Source: Methylobacterium segetis
GTDB taxonomy: Bacteria; Pseudomonadota; Alphaproteobacteria; Rhizobiales; Beijerinckiaceae
DNA length: 64,000 nt
Direction: 5' to 3'
Assembly (NCBI RefSeq): GCF_004348265.1
Contig: NZ_SMNT01000010.1
Coordinates: 1-64,000 of the forward strand
Part shown: piece after piece, positions 38,675 to 48,487 of the stretch
Numbering within the stretch: position 1 is the first letter of the stretch
Layout of the letters: the number at the start of each line of letters is the position of its first letter
Made by a program: the position numbers and the translations under genes
Notes under the pieces: generated by a model
Database searches by the model: none
The model's input: the letters and a program-made list of their open reading frames with translations, nothing else
What the model was told of the DNA's origin: nothing

Positions 38675-38823
38675 GCCATGCCTCTCCTGCCAGAGTAGCG
38701 GCACAGTAGCACACACCCCCCGCCCGAAACTCAACTATGTGAAGAGAACTCGACTGGGCGGGGCGTGCTCTTCTGGACACTCGACCCGGCCCGGTGCATG
38801 ATTGTGCGCAACCGAGTTCTTGG

Positions 38824-39261
38824 ATGCCGCGATACTACTTCCACCTCCGCACCCGGGATGCGCTGCAATGGGACCCGGAGGGCGTCTGCTTTCCGGGGCT
38901 CGACGAAGCCTATCTCGACGTGTGCCAGGCGGTCCGCGAGATCGCCGTCGAGTATCTGCAGACGGGACGTCCGCGGACGGAGGTCCGGTGCTACGCCTTC
39001 GAGATCACCGACGCCGAGGGCCGCCTCCTGATGGACGTGCCCTTCACGGAGGTCCTCGACGGACTCTCCTCCCGGCCGCGCCGCATGCCCGCCTCGGCGA
39101 TCAAGGCGCAGACCGAGATCGAGCGCACCCGCCGGCTGATCGCGTCCGTCGGCGAGCAGCGCGAGGCTCTCCAGGCGACGCTCGGCGAGACGCAGCTCCT
39201 GATGACGCGCCTGCGCGCCCTGTCCGAGGGACAGCGGGGCCTCAACCGGACGCGGCCCTGA
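38824..39261 (+). CDS. DUF6894-type protein with C-terminal coiled coil
   Basis: A 145-residue protein. The first half is a DUF6894-like domain: MPRYYFHLRTRDALQWDPEG, then SLDEAY-like LDEAYLDVCQAVREIAVEY. DUF6894 proteins occur in many copies in Methylobacterium and Bradyrhizobium; some are near regulators, function unknown. The second half (about 85-140) is helical and probably a coiled coil (QTEIERTRRLIASVGEQREA). It diverges from the Crp-type regulator with about 150 bases between, so that regulator may control it. Confidence 0.78.
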   Translation: MPRYYFHLRTRDALQWDPEGVCFPGLDEAYLDVCQAVREIAVEYLQTGRPRTEVRCYAFEITDAEGRLLMDVPFTEVLDGLSSRPRRMPASAIKAQTEIERTRRLIASVGEQREALQATLGETQLLMTRLRALSEGQRGLNRTRP

Positions 39262-39408
39262 CCAGGGGGTTCGGCTCTGGCCCGTCAACCTTACGACGCG
39301 AATTCGGGGCAGAACCTGGCCTGCGCGCACGGAAGGCGCGCGGGCTTGCGCTAGGATGAACCCCGTCCGCGGGTCAGCCGCCCACCCCCCGCTGAGAGGC
39401 CACGCCCC

Positions 39409-40734
39409 GTGTCATCGGCCGCACAGATCGACGCCGGCAGGGTCGCGGAGGCGCGCTCCGGGCGCGCCGCCCGGGACATCCCCGACTGGATGCGGATCGC
39501 CCTCAACGGCACCGTCATCGTCGTCTTCTGGAACCATCTCTGGTTCGCCGACCTCAGCGACCGCAGCCTCCTGGAGGCGGCCGAATCGGGAAGCCTGCTG
39601 ACGCAGGGCATCTTCATCGCCCTGGCCCTGGCCATGGGTGCCGCCCTCTGGCGGCTCGGCCTGGAGCGGCTGCGACCGCTGATGAGCTGGCCGATCCTGC
39701 TCTGCGCGGGCTGGCTCGCCCTCACCATCCTCACCTCCGTCGAGCCCCTCCTCTCGATCCGGCGCGCGATCCTGCTTCTGATCGCGGCGATGCTCGCCGC
39801 CGGCGTGCTCGTCGTCGCGCGCTCGGCTCGCCAATTCGCGCTGACCCTGGCGGCGAGCGCGCTCATCATCGTCATCTCGTCCTTCCTGGCGGTGGCCCTG
39901 GTGCCGCAGCTCTCGGTTCACTCGGCCTTCGACGTCCAGGCCGAGCCGGACCATGCCGGCCTCTGGCGGGGCATCTTCCCGCACAAGAACGAGGCGGGCT
40001 CGGTGATGGTGATCCTGATCCTCGTCGGCCTCTACGTGGCGGCGACGCTGAGCCGCTTCACCGGCTGGGTCATCGTGCTGCTCTCCGCGATCTTCCTCGT
40101 CGGCACCAACTCGAAGACCGCGATGGCCACGGTGCCGGTCATCCTCGCGGTGACGGGCCTCTGCCAGGTCTTCCGCGGCCCGTGGCTGCGCGCCCTGCTC
40201 CTCGTGGCGCCCATCCTCACCTTCTCCATCCTCTCGATCGGCTCGATCTTCCTGCCTCCCGTGAAGGACGTGCTCGAACTCCTCCTCAAGGACGCGAGCT
40301 TCACGGGCCGCAGCGAGATCTGGCAATTCGCCGTCGACAATATCCTCGTCCGGCCGGTGCAGGGCTGGGGCTACGGCGCCTTCTGGCTCACCGAGCGTAC
40401 CATGTACGGCAGCGCCACGATCTCGACCTGGGTGAACGGGGCGCGCCATGCCCACAACGCCTTCCTCGACACGGCCCTGACCACGGGCCTGCCGGGCCTC
40501 GGCATCGCGCTGCTCGTCTATCTCTACGGCCCCTTGCGCGACCTGAACCGCATCGCGGGCGCGCGCACGATCGACCCGACCACGATGCTGTTCATCCGGC
40601 TGTGGTTCTTCGCGATGATCTCGGCCTCGTTCGAGTCGGTGCTCTTCAACGGCAACAACCCGACCTGCTGCATGGTGATGCTCGCGATCTTCGGGCTGCG
40701 GATGCGCACGCAGCACGCCCTCGTGCGGCGCTGA
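39409..40734 (+). CDS. O-antigen ligase/polymerase-family membrane protein (ExoQ-like)
   Basis: A 441-residue polytopic inner-membrane protein with about ten predicted helices. It has the Wzy_C/ExoQ features: GLWRGIFPHKNEAG before a hydrophobic stretch, LVGTNSKTAMATV, and the periplasmic segment SFTGRSEIWQFAVDN with GYGAFW, where catalytic Arg/His residues sit in ligases. It starts at a GTG. Such proteins polymerise or ligate exopolysaccharide or O-antigen. No other polysaccharide genes are nearby, so it looks like an isolated copy. Confidence 0.85.
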   Translation: MSSAAQIDAGRVAEARSGRAARDIPDWMRIALNGTVIVVFWNHLWFADLSDRSLLEAAESGSLLTQGIFIALALAMGAALWRLGLERLRPLMSWPILLCAGWLALTILTSVEPLLSIRRAILLLIAAMLAAGVLVVARSARQFALTLAASALIIVISSFLAVALVPQLSVHSAFDVQAEPDHAGLWRGIFPHKNEAGSVMVILILVGLYVAATLSRFTGWVIVLLSAIFLVGTNSKTAMATVPVILAVTGLCQVFRGPWLRALLLVAPILTFSILSIGSIFLPPVKDVLELLLKDASFTGRSEIWQFAVDNILVRPVQGWGYGAFWLTERTMYGSATISTWVNGARHAHNAFLDTALTTGLPGLGIALLVYLYGPLRDLNRIAGARTIDPTTMLFIRLWFFAMISASFESVLFNGNNPTCCMVMLAIFGLRMRTQHALVRR

Positions 40735-40761
40735 CCCGCGCCGCACGAGGGAGGCGCCCCC

Positions 40762-42528
40762 TCACTCGGGCAGGGCGAACACGACGAGCGCGTCGCCCGT
40801 GCCGAAGCCGGACGCCTTGGTGAACGAGGAGCCGCCGGCCGCCACCGCCACGTACTGGCGCCCGTCGACCGCGTAGGTCACGGGCGGGCCGCTGATGCCG
40901 GCGCCGCACTGGAAGCGCCACAGCAGGCGGCCGTCCCGCGTGTCGTGGGCGTCGAGATGGCCGTCCTCCTCCCCGGAGAAGACGAGGCCCCCTGCCGTCG
41001 AGAGGGTGCCTCCCGACAGGCGGCTTCCCGCCTTCACCGACCACGCGATGGCGCCGCCCCGCGCGAGATCGACCGCGGTGAGCGTGCTGAAGGCGGGCTC
41101 GCCTCTCGCCTCGCTCGTCTCGGTGTAGCGGATCTCGGGCCGGCCGCCGGCCGCCGGCACGGTCTTGACCGTGTAGGTCGCGGCCCCGTGGCGGACCTGC
41201 GCGAAGGCCCGGCCGAGAGCCGCGTCGTAGGCGACCGGGTGCCATGAGATCGCGCCGAGGGGGCCGGGGCTCACGATCGTGCCCTCGGGGCTCGGGGGCG
41301 CGAACAGGTTCTTGTGCGCGATGACCGGCTCAGAGCGGGCCAGCAGGCGGCCCGTCGCCCGGTCGTGCACGTAGATCCAGCCCGTCTTGCTCGCCTGCGC
41401 CACCGCCTTCACGGGACCGTCCGGCGTCGGGTGGTCGAGGAGGAAGGGCGGGCTCGCCACGTCGTAGCCCCATTCCTCGTGAGGCACCTGCTGGAAGTGC
41501 CAGCGCAAGGCGCCCGTGCGCACGTCCAGCGCCACGAGGCTCATCGTGTAGAGGTTGTCGCCGGGGCGGGTCAGGCCGAAATTCTGGGGTGCCGGGTTGC
41601 CGGTGCCGAGGAAGATCAGGCCGGCCTGCGCGTCGTAGGCCGGGGTCATCCAGAGGGAGCCGCCGCCCACCCGCCACGCCTCGCGGTGCTGCGGGGCCGC
41701 CGCCTTCTCGGCGGCGATGTCCCGGTGGAGGGGCACGCCGTCCGGCGTCGTCGCGCGGAATTCGCCCTCCCAGCCGTCCTGCTTGGTGACGTACCAGCGC
41801 CAGCGCTCCTCCCCGGTCTTCGCGTCGTAGGCGGCGAGCCAGCCGCGGCGGCCGTAGCCGCCCTCGATGCCGACGACGGAGCCGCCGTCGAGGCCGCCCT
41901 TGTCGTCCTCGACGTGCAGCCCGTAGCCGGCGCCCGTGACGCCGACGATGACGAGCCCCTCGGCGACGAGCGGCGGCATCTTGAAGCCAAGGCGGCTGGA
42001 GCCCTGGACCGGCTTGTCGCCGAGCTGCGCCGAGAGGGCCGAGGCCGTCTCGGTCTCGCCCTCCTCAGGGCGCACCGCCTCCTTGTCCCAGACGAGCTTG
42101 CCCGTCTTCGCGTCGAGGGCGATGACCCGCCCGTCCATCGTCGCCTCGTAGACGAGGCCGTTCGCGACGGCGACGCCCCGGTTCGAGGGCGGCCCGAAGA
42201 TCTTCTCCGTTCGCGCCCTGTGGGTGTAGGTCCAGAGGACGCGGCCGGTTTTCGCCTCGAGCGCGGCGACGTGGTTGCCCGTCGCCGAGACGTACATCAC
42301 GCCCTCGACGATCACGGGCTCGGCCTGGAAGTAGCCGGTCACCCCGGTCTGGAAGATCCAGGCCGGCCGCAGCGCGGCGACGTTGCCGCGGTCGATCTGC
42401 GCGAGCCCGGCATGGTGCCGGTTCGAGGGATCGCCCCCGAACATCGGCCAATCCTCGGCGTGGGCGGGTCCGCAGACCGGGAAGGCGGCGGCGAGAGCCA
42501 GCGCCGCGGCGAGCCGGCCGCCCATCAT
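40762..42528 (-). CDS. PQQ-dependent dehydrogenase-family eight-bladed propeller protein
   Basis: A 588-residue periplasmic quinoprotein-type protein with a signal peptide (cleavage after PAHA, about residue 24). At least six Trp-docking motifs are visible (AKTGRVLWTY, AKTGKLVWDK, AKTGEERWRW, VRTGALRWHF, RDGRLLWRF). The segment GTGNPAPQNF ... RPGDNLYTMSLVALD is the conserved PQQ alcohol dehydrogenase region. No adjacent Cys-Cys pair of the methanol dehydrogenase type and no cytochrome c CxxCH motif were found, so it is not MxaF/XoxF-like in those respects. It overlaps the ankyrin gene by 4 bases and is probably co-translated. Substrate unknown. Confidence 0.85.
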   Translation of the reverse strand: MMGGRLAAALALAAAFPVCGPAHAEDWPMFGGDPSNRHHAGLAQIDRGNVAALRPAWIFQTGVTGYFQAEPVIVEGVMYVSATGNHVAALEAKTGRVLWTYTHRARTEKIFGPPSNRGVAVANGLVYEATMDGRVIALDAKTGKLVWDKEAVRPEEGETETASALSAQLGDKPVQGSSRLGFKMPPLVAEGLVIVGVTGAGYGLHVEDDKGGLDGGSVVGIEGGYGRRGWLAAYDAKTGEERWRWYVTKQDGWEGEFRATTPDGVPLHRDIAAEKAAAPQHREAWRVGGGSLWMTPAYDAQAGLIFLGTGNPAPQNFGLTRPGDNLYTMSLVALDVRTGALRWHFQQVPHEEWGYDVASPPFLLDHPTPDGPVKAVAQASKTGWIYVHDRATGRLLARSEPVIAHKNLFAPPSPEGTIVSPGPLGAISWHPVAYDAALGRAFAQVRHGAATYTVKTVPAAGGRPEIRYTETSEARGEPAFSTLTAVDLARGGAIAWSVKAGSRLSGGTLSTAGGLVFSGEEDGHLDAHDTRDGRLLWRFQCGAGISGPPVTYAVDGRQYVAVAAGGSSFTKASGFGTGDALVVFALPE

Positions 42529-43055
42529 GAGCGCACCGCCTTGGCGAGCTGGGCGGGGGTGTCGGCCGCGCCCATGGCCTGCGCCATCTCGGACGCGCTC
42601 TGGCCGCCCGCGTCGCGCCGGTCCGGATCCGCCCCGTGAGCGAGGAGCAGGTCGACCATCTCGGTCCGGTTGAACATCGCCGCGACCATCAGGGCGGTGC
42701 GGCCGCCCTCGCCGCTCCCGTCCACCGCCGCCCCGTGCGCGAGGAGGAGCCGGGCGATCCCGATCTCGCCCTTGAAGGCCGCGCCGGCCAGGGGCGTCTG
42801 GCCCCGGTCGTTGGCGAGTTCCGGGTCCCCGCCCGCCTCCAGGATCACGCGCGTGGCCTCCTCCTGCCCGTTATAGGCCGCGAGCATCAGCAGGCTGTCG
42901 CCCTTGTCGTTGCGCAGGTTCGCGGGCAGGCCCTGGCCGAACAGGGAAGCGAGGTCCTCCGCATGCCCCATCCGGGACATCTGGAAGACGCGGCCCGCGA
43001 AGGCGATGGTGTCGTCGTCGAGGGTCCGGGGCGGGGTGTCGGGAGCGTCGGGCAT
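42525..43055 (-). CDS. Ankyrin-repeat protein
   Basis: A 176-residue protein with about four ankyrin repeats from residue 48 on: KGDSLLMLAAYNGQEEATRV, RGQTPLAGAAFKGEIGIARL, GRTALMVAAMFNRTEMVDLL and the partial QSASEMAQAMGA. No signal peptide is seen, so it should be cytoplasmic, whereas its operon partner is periplasmic. Ankyrin repeats bind proteins; the partner is unknown. Its TGA overlaps the ATG of the dehydrogenase gene (ATGA). Confidence 0.88.
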   Translation of the reverse strand: MPDAPDTPPRTLDDDTIAFAGRVFQMSRMGHAEDLASLFGQGLPANLRNDKGDSLLMLAAYNGQEEATRVILEAGGDPELANDRGQTPLAGAAFKGEIGIARLLLAHGAAVDGSGEGGRTALMVAAMFNRTEMVDLLLAHGADPDRRDAGGQSASEMAQAMGAADTPAQLAKAVRS

Positions 43056-43551
43056 CGAGGTCTCGGATCAGGAAGAACGCCCGCGCATCTGGGACTCGAC
43101 GCATCACCTGTCCAGCGCTCGCGCATCACGCTTCGACGCGGGCGCAACCGGACCCGCCGCTCGCGGCGGCGGGCACGCGGTGGAGCCGATACTGATGCGG
43201 CATGGGGCGAAACCGCCCAGGAACGGAATCTTTTCAGTCTACAGCGTCATGCTCAAGCAAAACCTGCCCCCGCCGGAACAACCTGAACAAAAGTTCGGCT
43301 CCGCCGCTTGCTTCGAACACATTTCGCGCTTATCATATGTTAACTGTGATCGCTTACCGGCGCAGCATGGATCGGACGCGCCGGGCTTGGTCCTGCGTTT
43401 CGCCCCGAGGCGCGACTGGAAGCGCTCGCAAACCTTGTGAGGCCGGCGCCAGAACTGTGGCTGCGAAGCGGGACGGCGCGGATTTCTCGGAGGCTCGACG
43501 CGCCAAGCCGAGGCTTGAGAGAGACCGAAACACGACGCCTGTGAGCATCGC
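43056..43551. other. Divergent intergenic region between ankyrin and PAS-HTH genes
   Basis: 496 bases, with the part 43220-43370 clearly richer in A and T than the genes around it. It carries a good promoter-like pair on the plus strand (listed separately). Short open frames cross it on both strands but none has a ribosome site, a known motif or plausible composition. No structured RNA was recognised; the leader before the PAS-HTH gene is about 210 bases. Confidence 0.5.
43308..43336 (+). promoter_or_regulatory. Candidate promoter of the PAS-HTH tandem genes
   Basis: TTGCTT (43308-43313), a 17-base spacer and TATCAT (43331-43336). Among the better sigma-70-like matches in this GC-rich window, about 215 bases before the first regulator gene. 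Confidence 0.4.
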
Positions 43552-44598
43552 ATGCGGGACGACGCACTGAACCGAGCCTCTATCGCCCCGACGGGGCTCG
43601 CCTTCTCCTCGCGCGAGTTCCTGCGGCTCATCGAGAGCTGCGGATTGACCGGGACGTGGGGTTGGACCTTCGCCACGAACGAGCAGGTCTGGTCCCCCGG
43701 GCTCTACCGGATTCTCGGCCTGGACCCGAGCCGCGTGCGCCCGAGCTACGATTACTTCCTCAGCCTCGTCCATCCCGACGACCGCTCCGAGATCGAGACC
43801 ACGACGCAGGTGATGCAGGACGGCATCCTGCACGACCACACCTACCGGCTGATCCGTCCGGACGGGTCGCTCCGGATCCTGTCCGGCCGCGGCGAGGTCT
43901 ACCTCACAGCCGACGGGCGGCCGCGGGCCGCGGCCGGGATCGTCCTCGACGTGACGGGCCAGGAACAGCTCGCCCGCGCCCAGGCCGCGGAGCGGCGCCG
44001 GAAGCAGGCGCTGTTCGAGCAGGCCGGCGTGATCACGCACACCCTGCCGCCCGTGCTGGCCGAGGGCGAGACGCCCGACCTCGCCACCCTGACGGGCCTC
44101 TCCAGCGCCGCGGTCGGGGCCGCGGTCGGGGCTGGCGGGGAGCCGGGGGAGCACGCGCTCTGGCGCGAGGTGCTGGAGGCCGGTTTCCGCAGCGGCAACA
44201 CCTTCACCTCGATCGGGACACTCGCCCTGCCCGACGGGCGCCGGGAGCGTTTCCAGACGACGCTCGTGCCGATGCGCGACGTCGACGGCTCCATCCTGGA
44301 ATGGATCAGCCTGATGCAGCCGGCCAGCCCCGAATCCGATCTGCGCGCCGAGGAGAGCGCCGAGTTCGACGAGGGGATCGAGGGGTACCACCTGCGGGCG
44401 GCGCGCGGCCTGCTCGACTGGTCGATGACGGATCTCGCCAATGCCAGCAACCTCTCCTTCTCGACGATCCGGCGCCTCGAGGAGAACGCGGAAGGGCCGG
44501 CCAACCGCTCCCGCCGGGCCGTGATCTCCGCCCTGCGCGAGGCCGGGATCCGGTTCCCGCGGATCGACGGTTCCTCCATCGCGGTGGCCAAGGTCTGA
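43552..44598 (+). CDS. PAS-HTH regulator, tandem copy 1
   Basis: A 348-residue protein. A PAS domain lies at about 25-140 (WGWTFATNEQVWSPGLYRIL, LVHPDDRSEIE, RLIRPDGSLRILSGRGE, PAC-like GIVLDVTGQEQL). The middle (about 160-265) may be a second, divergent sensory domain. The C-terminus (about 282-340) is an XRE-like helix-turn-helix: [20 protein letters not shown], then [10 protein letters not shown] and REAGIRFPRID. No kinase or GGDEF domain is present, so it is a one-component sensor-regulator. The next gene is a close paralogue eight bases downstream. The ligand is not predictable. Confidence 0.78.
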   Translation: MRDDALNRASIAPTGLAFSSREFLRLIESCGLTGTWGWTFATNEQVWSPGLYRILGLDPSRVRPSYDYFLSLVHPDDRSEIETTTQVMQDGILHDHTYRLIRPDGSLRILSGRGEVYLTADGRPRAAAGIVLDVTGQEQLARAQAAERRRKQALFEQAGVITHTLPPVLAEGETPDLATLTGLSSAAVGAAVGAGGEPGEHALWREVLEAGFRSGNTFTSIGTLALPDGRRERFQTTLVPMRDVDGSILEWISLMQPASPESDLRAEESAEFDEGIEGYHLRAARGLLDWSMTDLANASNLSFSTIRRLEENAEGPANRSRRAVISALREAGIRFPRIDGSSIAVAKV

Positions 44599-44606
44599 GG
44601 CCTGCC

Positions 44607-45635
44607 GTGAACGGCCCCGTCACCGCCTCGGACCTCGCCTTCTCCTCCCGCGAGTTCCTGCGGATGATCGAGGAGTTTGGTCTGACGGGCCATTGGGGCT
44701 GGACCTTCGCGACGGACGAGCACGTCTGGTCGCCTGGGCTGTTCCGGCTGCTCGGGCTCGAGCCTGGACTCGTGCGGCCGAGCTACGACCTGCTCCTCCA
44801 CCTCGTTCATCCCGAGGATCGCGCATCGATCGACACCGCCGCCGAGGTGCGGGCGGGGCTGGCGCGCGAGGCCACCGTACGGGTGATCCGGCCGGACGGC
44901 GCGATGCGCATCCTGTCGATCCGGGCCGAGATCTACGTCGCGCCGGACGGGCGCCCGCAGGCAGCCGCCGGGATCGTGCTGAACGTCACCGACCGCGAGG
45001 CGCTGGTCCGCGCGCGGGCTGTCGAGAGGCGGCGGAAATGGGCCCTGTTCGAGCAGACCCGCTCCTTCACGTGCTCGGTCTCGAACTTCCCCGTCGGAAA
45101 TCTCCCTCACGAACTCAGTGTCCTGACCGGCCTGCCTCCGGAAATCTTGCGCTCAGAGCGTGGCCTCATCATCGCCAGGGAGGAACGAGCCTTCTGGATC
45201 GCGTTCGGGAACGAGTACTTTCCGTCCGGCAAGCCCTTCATCGCCAAGCCGCTTCTGAAACTGGCAGATGGGCAGACGGCCCGCTTCCGCACCGTCGTCG
45301 TTCCGACGCTGAATGCGGATGGCGGGATCGAGAGGTGGGACAATTTCGCGTTCCCGGCGGATCGCCAGGCCATGCTGCCGACCGATGATCTGCTGCGCGC
45401 GCTGCAGGAGCGGGTCGGCGGCCATCACATGCGAGCGGCCCGTGGCCTCCTCGACTGGTCGATGCACGATCTGGCTGCGGCGAGCGGCCTGTCCTTCTCG
45501 ACGATCCGACGACTTGAGGAGGATGTCGAGGCTACCGCCGCGCGGTCGCGCCACACGGCGGTCGCGGCGCTCCGCGCCGCCGGCATCCGCTTCTCGCTCC
45601 TCGACGGCGGTGCCATCGCCGTCGCCAAGGTCTGA
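44607..45635 (+). CDS. PAS-HTH regulator, tandem copy 2
   Basis: A 342-residue paralogue of the preceding gene, starting at GTG 44607. The PAS part is very similar ([48 protein letters not shown]), and so is the C-terminal helix-turn-helix ([32 protein letters not shown]). The middle differs much more ([20 protein letters not shown]). This pattern suggests a duplication followed by divergence of the second sensory region while DNA recognition was kept. The eight-base gap implies one transcript. uvrB follows after 47 bases on the same strand. Confidence 0.78.
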   Translation: MNGPVTASDLAFSSREFLRMIEEFGLTGHWGWTFATDEHVWSPGLFRLLGLEPGLVRPSYDLLLHLVHPEDRASIDTAAEVRAGLAREATVRVIRPDGAMRILSIRAEIYVAPDGRPQAAAGIVLNVTDREALVRARAVERRRKWALFEQTRSFTCSVSNFPVGNLPHELSVLTGLPPEILRSERGLIIAREERAFWIAFGNEYFPSGKPFIAKPLLKLADGQTARFRTVVVPTLNADGGIERWDNFAFPADRQAMLPTDDLLRALQERVGGHHMRAARGLLDWSMHDLAAASGLSFSTIRRLEEDVEATAARSRHTAVAALRAAGIRFSLLDGGAIAVAKV

Positions 45636-45682
45636 CGGGGGCTGCCCTTTCCGGCGCGGGCCGCAGCCGCCATATTCGGGGT

Positions 45683-48391
45683 ATGCCGATTCCCAAGAAG
45701 CCCCGCCACACCTCGGGCAAGGCCGAGAAGCCCGAGCTGAAGCCGCTCGACCCCTTCCTGGCCGAACTCCTCAACCCGGCCCTGAACCGCAACCGCCTGC
45801 CGGAGCCGCCGCCGGCGAGACCCGGCGAGCCGAAGCGGAAGGGCCGCGCGAAGAAGGCCGATCCGGCCGCCGCGACGGGCTTCGGCGAGGCGCCCCAGGC
45901 GAGCTACGCGCATGGCAGCGCGGCCGATGTCGACCCGCGCCTCGCCCAGGCGCTCGGCCTGCGCGACGGCGAGGACGGGCCGGCGCCCGAGGGCGCGGTC
46001 GAGGACGGGCAGACCTCGCTCGCCGCGGACGGCGTCTCGGCCACGGTCGACGCCCTCCAGCGGCTTCTGACCGAGGGCAACCCGCTCTTCAAGGACGGGC
46101 AGACCTGGGTGCCGCACCGGCCGGAGCGCCCGCAGAAATCGGAGGGCGGCGTCCCCTTCCGGCTGAAATCCGAGTTCACCCCCGCGGGCGACCAGCCGAC
46201 CGCGATCGCCGAGCTCGTCCAGGGCGTGAAGGCGGCCGAGCGCGACCAGGTGCTGCTCGGCGTCACGGGCTCCGGCAAGACCTTCACCATGGCCAAGGTG
46301 ATCGAGGCGACGCAGCGCCCCGCGCTCATCCTCGCGCCGAACAAGACGCTCGCCGCGCAGCTCTACGGCGAGTTCAAGAGCTTCTTCCCCGACAACGCGG
46401 TCGAGTACTTCGTCTCCTACTACGATTATTACCAGCCGGAGGCCTACGTCCCGCGCTCGGACACGTTCATCGAGAAGGAGAGCTCGATCAACGAGCAGAT
46501 CGACCGCATGCGCCACTCCGCGACCCGCGCCCTCCTGGAGCGGGACGACGTGATCATCGTCGCCTCCGTCTCGTGCATCTACGGCATCGGCTCGGTCGAG
46601 ACCTACACGGCGATGTCGTTCACCGTGAGCCTCGGCGAGAAGATCGAGCAGCGCCAGCTCATCGCCGACCTCGTGGCGCTCCAGTACAAGCGCATCCAGT
46701 CGGATTTCGCCCGCGGCACCTTCCGGGTGCGCGGCGACGTGATCGAGCTGTGGCCGGCCCACTTGGAGGATCGCGGCTGGCGGATCGGGCTGTTCGGCGA
46801 CGAGATCGAGAGCATCGTCGAGTTCGACCCGCTGACGGGCAAGAAGATCAACGAGCTGAAGTTCGTGAAGGTCTACGCCAACAGCCACTACGTCACGCCG
46901 CGCCCGACGCTGCAGCAGGCGATCAAGGGCATCAAGCACGAGCTGAAGGGCCGCGTCGAGGAGCTGACCCGGATGGGCCGCCTGATCGAGGCGCAGCGCA
47001 TCGAGCAGCGCTGCACCTTCGACATCGAGATGATCGAGGCGACGGGCTCCTGCAACGGCATCGAGAACTACTCGCGCTATCTCACGGGCCGCAAGCCCGG
47101 CGAGCCGCCGCCGACCCTGTTCGAGTACCTGCCCGACAACGCCCTCGTCTTCACCGACGAGAGCCACGTCACCGTGCCCCAGATCGGCGGCATGTACCGG
47201 GGCGACTTCCGCCGCAAGGCGACGCTCGCCGAGTACGGGTTCCGCCTGCCCTCCTGCCTCGACAACCGCCCCTTGCGCTTCGAGGAATGGGACGCGATGC
47301 GCCCGCAATCGGTCCACGTCTCGGCGACGCCGGGCAAGTGGGAGATGGAGCGCACGGCGGGCGTCTTCGCCGAGCAGGTCATCCGCCCGACCGGCCTCGT
47401 CGATCCCGTGATCGAGGTGCGCCCGGCCCGAAGCCAGGTCGACGACCTGCTGGGCGAGGTGCGCGAGGTGGCGCAGGCCGGCTACCGGACGCTGGTGACG
47501 ACGCTGACCAAGCGCATGGCCGAGGACCTGACCGAGTACCTGCACGAGAACAACGTGCGCGTGCGCTACATGCACTCGGACATCGACACGCTGGAGCGGA
47601 TCGAGATCATCCGCGATCTCCGGCTCGGCGCCTTCGACGTGCTGATCGGCATCAACCTGCTGCGCGAGGGTCTCGACATCCCCGAATGCGCCCTCGTCGC
47701 CATCCTCGATGCCGACAAGGAGGGCTTCCTCCGCTCCGAGACCTCGCTCGTCCAGACGATCGGCCGCGCCGCCCGCAACGCGGATGCCCGCTGCATCCTC
47801 TACGCCGATCAGGTCACGGGCTCGATGGAGCGGGCGATGGCCGAGACCGAGCGGCGGCGCCAGAAGCAGCTCGCCTACAATGCCGAGCACGGCATCACCC
47901 CCCAATCGGTCAAGCGCAACATCGGCGACATCCTGGAGAGCGTCTACGAGCGCGACCACGTGCGGGTCGATACGGGGCTGGCCAAGGACGCCGTCACCGT
48001 CGGCCACAACATGAAGGCCGTGCTGGCGGATCTCGAGAAGCGGATGCGGGCGGCCGCGGCCGATCTCGATTTCGAGGAGGCGGCGCGCCTGCGCGACGAG
48101 CTGAAGCGGCTCCAGGCGACCGAACTCCTCGTCGCCGACGACCCGATGGCCCGGCAGGCGGACGTGGAGCGCGAGGCCGGCCGCTACGGCGAGCGCGGCG
48201 GACGTGGGCGGCCCTCCGGCGGCAGCCGCATCGCCAAGCCGAGCCTCGACGACATGGGACCGGGCACCGACCGCGAAGTGCCCGTGGGCGGCCCGCCGCC
48301 CGCGTGGCAGGAACGGCCGAAGGCCCGCTCGACGCAGGGGATCGGCGGCCAGCGCCCGAAATACAAGGGCCGCGGCTCGCGGGACCGCTGA
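45683..48391 (+). CDS. uvrB: Excinuclease ABC subunit UvrB with long N-terminal extension
   Basis: UvrB verifies DNA damage delivered by UvrA and loads UvrC in nucleotide excision repair. The 902-residue protein has Walker A GVTGSGKT at 193-200, the beta-hairpin [20 protein letters not shown], the helicase motifs through [13 protein letters not shown], and the C-terminal UVR motif ([16 protein letters not shown]) that binds UvrC. In E. coli the Walker A is at residue 39, so about 150 extra residues precede the core here, rich in Pro, Lys and Ala. A Gly/Arg-rich tail of about 75 residues follows the UVR motif. The core looks fully functional. Confidence 0.96.
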   Translation: MPIPKKPRHTSGKAEKPELKPLDPFLAELLNPALNRNRLPEPPPARPGEPKRKGRAKKADPAAATGFGEAPQASYAHGSAADVDPRLAQALGLRDGEDGPAPEGAVEDGQTSLAADGVSATVDALQRLLTEGNPLFKDGQTWVPHRPERPQKSEGGVPFRLKSEFTPAGDQPTAIAELVQGVKAAERDQVLLGVTGSGKTFTMAKVIEATQRPALILAPNKTLAAQLYGEFKSFFPDNAVEYFVSYYDYYQPEAYVPRSDTFIEKESSINEQIDRMRHSATRALLERDDVIIVASVSCIYGIGSVETYTAMSFTVSLGEKIEQRQLIADLVALQYKRIQSDFARGTFRVRGDVIELWPAHLEDRGWRIGLFGDEIESIVEFDPLTGKKINELKFVKVYANSHYVTPRPTLQQAIKGIKHELKGRVEELTRMGRLIEAQRIEQRCTFDIEMIEATGSCNGIENYSRYLTGRKPGEPPPTLFEYLPDNALVFTDESHVTVPQIGGMYRGDFRRKATLAEYGFRLPSCLDNRPLRFEEWDAMRPQSVHVSATPGKWEMERTAGVFAEQVIRPTGLVDPVIEVRPARSQVDDLLGEVREVAQAGYRTLVTTLTKRMAEDLTEYLHENNVRVRYMHSDIDTLERIEIIRDLRLGAFDVLIGINLLREGLDIPECALVAILDADKEGFLRSETSLVQTIGRAARNADARCILYADQVTGSMERAMAETERRRQKQLAYNAEHGITPQSVKRNIGDILESVYERDHVRVDTGLAKDAVTVGHNMKAVLADLEKRMRAAAADLDFEEAARLRDELKRLQATELLVADDPMARQADVEREAGRYGERGGRGRPSGGSRIAKPSLDDMGPGTDREVPVGGPPPAWQERPKARSTQGIGGQRPKYKGRGSRDR

Positions 48392-48487
48392 GCGGCGGGC
48401 AGGTCCGGAACCTGGGGAGACCTCGCGCTTTCCTTCGGCAAGACACCGCAGATGCTGCGGCTCACCTTGCCTGAACGGGAGGCCGTC

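Noticed and set aside
43202-43570. Possible small gene in the 496-base gap before the PAS-HTH genes
   Set aside because: No ribosome site, no family feature, and it overlaps the candidate promoter and the start of the next gene. The minus-strand frames here are no better.
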